Assembly: GCA_021737645.1 (NCBI GenBank)
Contig: JAIPDO010000001.1
Span: 105,556-169,555 of the forward strand
DNA: 64,000 nt
Source: Desulfarculaceae bacterium
GTDB taxonomy: Bacteria > Desulfobacterota > Desulfarculia > Desulfarculales > Desulfarculaceae
Direction of reading: 5' to 3'
The notes under the pieces were generated by a model. It was not told the DNA's origin. It saw nothing but the letters and a program-made list of their open reading frames with translations, and did not search any database. Position 1 is the first letter of the stretch. Every line of letters begins with the position of its first letter. Positions 61,186-64,000 of this stretch are shown in pieces. The position numbers and the translations under genes are program-made.

Positions 61186-63954
61186 GTGGCCAAGCAGAAA
61201 TACGTATACTTCTTCGGAGATGGTAAGGCCGACGGCAAAGCCGAGATGAAAAACTTGCTGGGTGGCAAGGGCGCCAATATTGCCGAGATGACCAATCTGG
61301 GCATCCCAGTTCCGTCCGGCTTCACCATTACCACCGAGGTTTGCACCTACTTCTACGAGAAGGGGCTCAAGTATCCCCTGGGTCTTAAGAAGGATGTGGC
61401 GACAGCCCTCAAGAAGGTGGAAAAATCCATGGGCGCCAAGTTCGGCGACCCTAAAAACCCCTTGTTGGTTTCGGTGCGCTCCGGCGCCCGGGTCTCCATG
61501 CCCGGCATGATGGACACCGTGCTCAACATCGGCCTCAATGACAAGACCATAGTAGGTCTGATCGAAAAGACCGGCAACGAACGCTTCGCCTACGACGCCT
61601 ACCGCCGCTTCGTTAACATGTACGGCGATGTGGTCATGGGCGTGCGTCCCGCCAACGAAAAAGACCATGATCCCTTTGAGGTTATCCTGGATGCCAAGAA
61701 AAAGAAGCGTGGCATCAAAATGGACCTGGAGCTAACCGCCCAGGACCTCAAAGAATTGGTAGCCGAGTTCAAGGCACTGATCAAAAAGCGCTTGGGTGTC
61801 CCCTTCCCCGAGGAGCCCATGGACCAGCTCTGGGGCGGCATCAGCGCCGTGTTCGAGTCTTGGAACATCCCCCGGGCCATCAGCTATCGCCAGATTCACG
61901 GCATCCCCGAGAGCTGGGGCACCGCGGTCAACGTGCAGGCCATGGTCTTCGGCAACATGGGCGACGACTCGGCCACCGGCGTGGCCTTCACCCGCGACCC
62001 CGCCACCGGCGAGAACTACTTCTATGGTGAGTACCTCACCAACGCCCAGGGCGAAGACGTGGTGGCCGGTATCCGCACCCCCCAGCCCATCAACCGGGCC
62101 AAGAAGGTGCCCAAGGGCATGCAGACCCTGGAAGACGAGATGCCGCCCCTGTACAAGCAGTTGGCCGGCATCCGCACCACACTGGAGAAGCACTACCGCG
62201 AAATGCAGGATATCGAGTTCACCATCCAGCAGGGCAAACTGTGGATGCTGCAGACTCGAACCGGCAAGCGCACCGCGGCCGCGGCCGTGAAGATCGCGGT
62301 GGACATGATCAAAGAGCGCCGCATCACCAAGACCGAAGCCATTATGCGGGTCAGCCCTGATCAGCTCGACCAGCTCCTGCACCCCACCCTGGACCCCAAA
62401 GCGGCCAAGGAAAAGATCGCCAAGGGTCTGCCCGCCAGCCCCGGCGCGGCGGTGGGCCAGGTGGTCTTCTCCGCCGAAGAGGCCGAGGAGTGGTCCAACC
62501 AAGGCAAGAAAGTCATCCTGGTCCGCATCGAGACCAGCCCCGACGACATTCGCGGCATGAACGTGGCCGAGGGTATCCTCACCACCCGTGGCGGCATGAC
62601 CAGCCACGCGGCGGTGGTGGCCCGGGGCATGGGCAAGTGTTGCGTGGCCGGCGTGGGCGAGATCGAGGTGGACTACAAGAAGGGCAAATTCAGCGTCGGC
62701 AAGACCGTGGTCAAAGAAGGCGCCTGGATCTCCATGGACGGCACCAAGGGCGAGGTATACCTTGGCCAAGTTCCCAAAGTGGAGCCCAAGCTCACCGGCG
62801 ACTTCGGCACCTTCATGAAGTGGGCCGACGAGATCCGCGTGCTCAAGGTGCGCACCAACGCCGACACCCCCCACGATTCCGGAGTGGCCCGGGCCTTCGG
62901 CGCGCAGGGCATCGGCCTGTGCCGGACCGAGCACATGTTCTTCGAGGGCGAGCGCATCAGCGCGGTGCGCCAGATGATCCTGTCCGAGGACCTGGAAGGC
63001 CGCAAGAAAGCCTTGGCCAAGATCCTGCCCATGCAGCGCGATGACTTCGTGGGCATCTTCCGGGCCATGGCCGGGCTGCCGGTGACCATCCGCACCCTGG
63101 ACCCGCCCTTGCACGAGTTCCTGCCCGCGCACAACGACAACAAAGAGATCAGCGCGCTGGCCAAGGAAATGGGCGTGAAACCTGCCCAGATCAAGAAAAA
63201 GATCGCCTCTCTGGCCGAATTCAACCCCATGCTGGGAACCCGAGGCTGCCGCCTGGGCATCAGCTATCCCGAGATCACCGAGATGCAGGCCCGGGCCATC
63301 TTCGAGGCCGCCTGCCTGGTGGCCCGCGAAGGCAAGCGGGTCATGCCCGAGATCATGATCCCCCTGGTGGGTCATGTGAACGAGCTTAAGATCCAGCGGG
63401 CCATCGTGGAAGAAGTCGCCCAGGAGGTCATGGCCAAGCAAGGCGTGAAGATCAATTACATGGTGGGCACCATGATCGAGCTGCCCCGCGCCGCCTTGAC
63501 CGCCGACCAGATCGCCGAGGAGGCCCAGTTCTTCTCCTTCGGCACCAACGACCTCACCCAGACCACCTTCGGCATGTCTCGCGACGACACCGGTCAGCTT
63601 CTGGCCGACTATGTGACCGAGGGCATCCTGCCCAAAGATCCCTTCGTCAGCATCGACGAGCAGGGCGTGGGCCAGTTGGTGGCCATGGGCGTCACCAAGG
63701 GCCGTGCCACCCGGGACGGCCTCAAGTGCGGCATTTGCGGCGAGCACGGAGGCGATCCCGACAGCATCGACTTCTGCCACCGCATCGGCCTGGACTACGT
63801 GAGCTGCTCCCCCTACCGGGTGCCCATCGCCCGGCTGTCCGCGGCTCAGGCTGCCATTCGCCACGAGCCCCCCAAGAAAGCGGCGCCCAAAAAGAAGGCC
63901 GCGACCAAGAAGAAAGCCTCACCCAAGAAAGCCAAGGGCGGTAAGAAAAAGTAA
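61186..63954 (+). CDS. ppdK: Pyruvate, phosphate dikinase with lysine-rich C-terminal tail
   Basis: 922 residues from GTG 61186. The N-terminal ATP-grasp domain has [20 protein letters not shown] and [20 protein letters not shown]. The phosphohistidine is near residue 473 in [20 protein letters not shown] and the catalytic cysteine near 847 in [11 protein letters not shown]. It interconverts pyruvate, ATP and phosphate with PEP, AMP and pyrophosphate. Residues about 895-922 are a Lys/Ala/Pro tail with some 17 lysines, absent from typical PPDKs of ~880 residues. Confidence 0.95.
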   Translation: MAKQKYVYFFGDGKADGKAEMKNLLGGKGANIAEMTNLGIPVPSGFTITTEVCTYFYEKGLKYPLGLKKDVATALKKVEKSMGAKFGDPKNPLLVSVRSGARVSMPGMMDTVLNIGLNDKTIVGLIEKTGNERFAYDAYRRFVNMYGDVVMGVRPANEKDHDPFEVILDAKKKKRGIKMDLELTAQDLKELVAEFKALIKKRLGVPFPEEPMDQLWGGISAVFESWNIPRAISYRQIHGIPESWGTAVNVQAMVFGNMGDDSATGVAFTRDPATGENYFYGEYLTNAQGEDVVAGIRTPQPINRAKKVPKGMQTLEDEMPPLYKQLAGIRTTLEKHYREMQDIEFTIQQGKLWMLQTRTGKRTAAAAVKIAVDMIKERRITKTEAIMRVSPDQLDQLLHPTLDPKAAKEKIAKGLPASPGAAVGQVVFSAEEAEEWSNQGKKVILVRIETSPDDIRGMNVAEGILTTRGGMTSHAAVVARGMGKCCVAGVGEIEVDYKKGKFSVGKTVVKEGAWISMDGTKGEVYLGQVPKVEPKLTGDFGTFMKWADEIRVLKVRTNADTPHDSGVARAFGAQGIGLCRTEHMFFEGERISAVRQMILSEDLEGRKKALAKILPMQRDDFVGIFRAMAGLPVTIRTLDPPLHEFLPAHNDNKEISALAKEMGVKPAQIKKKIASLAEFNPMLGTRGCRLGISYPEITEMQARAIFEAACLVAREGKRVMPEIMIPLVGHVNELKIQRAIVEEVAQEVMAKQGVKINYMVGTMIELPRAALTADQIAEEAQFFSFGTNDLTQTTFGMSRDDTGQLLADYVTEGILPKDPFVSIDEQGVGQLVAMGVTKGRATRDGLKCGICGEHGGDPDSIDFCHRIGLDYVSCSPYRVPIARLSAAQAAIRHEPPKKAAPKKKAATKKKASPKKAKGGKKK

Positions 63955-63965
63955 CAACCTCACGC

Positions 63966-63993
63966 GGGCCGCGCTCCACCCCGGGGGCGGCCC
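63966..63993 (+). terminator. Possible terminator after ppdK, cut by window end
   Basis: Inverted repeat GGGCCGC/GCGGCCC (63966-63972 with 63987-63993) 12 bases after the stop. No T-run is visible before the window ends. Confidence 0.3.
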
Positions 63994-64000
63994 CCTCCCC

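Noticed and set aside
61732..63864. 710-codon open frame on the minus strand opposite ppdK
   Set aside because: It is antisense to a protein with complete PPDK motifs and has His/Gly/Leu-rich composition typical of shadow frames in GC-rich DNA.

Overview
The window reads as a high-GC, anaerobic member of the Desulfobacterota (former Deltaproteobacteria). This is inferred from gene content and order and was not tested by any search. Pointers are the futalosine menaquinone genes (mqnB, mqnD), an acyl-CoA dehydrogenase with a ferredoxin-fused electron-transfer flavoprotein, a RACE-type corrinoid-protein reactivator, pyruvate phosphate dikinase, and the cluster alanine-type aminotransferase / homoserine dehydrogenase / apgM-like protein. 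Almost everything is chromosomal housekeeping. There is no rRNA, tRNA, CRISPR array, phage or intact insertion sequence that I can see.

Layout. 1-3429 (minus): a WYL-type regulator heads a short beta-oxidation type operon with two tandem thiolases and a truncated enoyl-CoA hydratase. 3557-11509 (plus): a strong promoter, then UPF0280, YfcE-like phosphodiesterase, HIT protein, lapA, lapB, mutS and a cell-wall amidase. 11571-30892 (minus, about 19 kb without a strand change): yceD-rpmF-plsX, then acyl-CoA dehydrogenase-etfB-etfA, fabG-acpP-fabF, dCMP deaminase-nrdR, ribD-(VOC)-ribE-(GNAT)-ribBA-ribH-nusB, tetR-mqnB-mqnD and corC-lnt-prfB. 31187-44209 (plus): greA, an AmpG-like transporter, hflK-hflC, rplU-rpmA-obg-proB-proA-nadD-rsfS-gpmI, and two exported proteins (BepA-like protease, DUF2059-like).

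44285-52152 is looser: a second-type EF-G with a terminator-like hairpin in its leader, a COG2231-type HhH-GPD protein, the RACE protein, an unknown exported protein, lpdA and a DUF2080-like fragment. It is also the only part with repetitive DNA. A structured repeat core occurs three times, twice near 47.3 kb and once, inverted, near 51.8 kb. 52150-56614 (minus): a GGDEF response regulator, crcB/fluC, DUF190, a CoA-disulfide-reductase-like enzyme with C-terminal rhodanese, and an AHL-lactonase-like metallo-beta-lactamase-fold protein. 56805-63954 (plus): aminotransferase, hom, an apgM-like probable homoserine kinase, a YbgC-like thioesterase, then ppdK with an unusual lysine-rich tail.

How it fits together: the minus block couples membrane-lipid synthesis, flavin synthesis and flavin-dependent acyl-CoA redox chemistry in one direction. 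The obg block joins ribosome biogenesis to proline and NAD synthesis. The hom block supplies threonine precursors. I found no clearly new multi-gene system. The best leads are the acyl-CoA dehydrogenase/Fd-ETF module sitting where fabH-fabD are usually found, the apgM-like protein beside hom, the intergenic repeat family with its DUF2080 neighbour, the EF-G leader attenuator and the PPDK tail.
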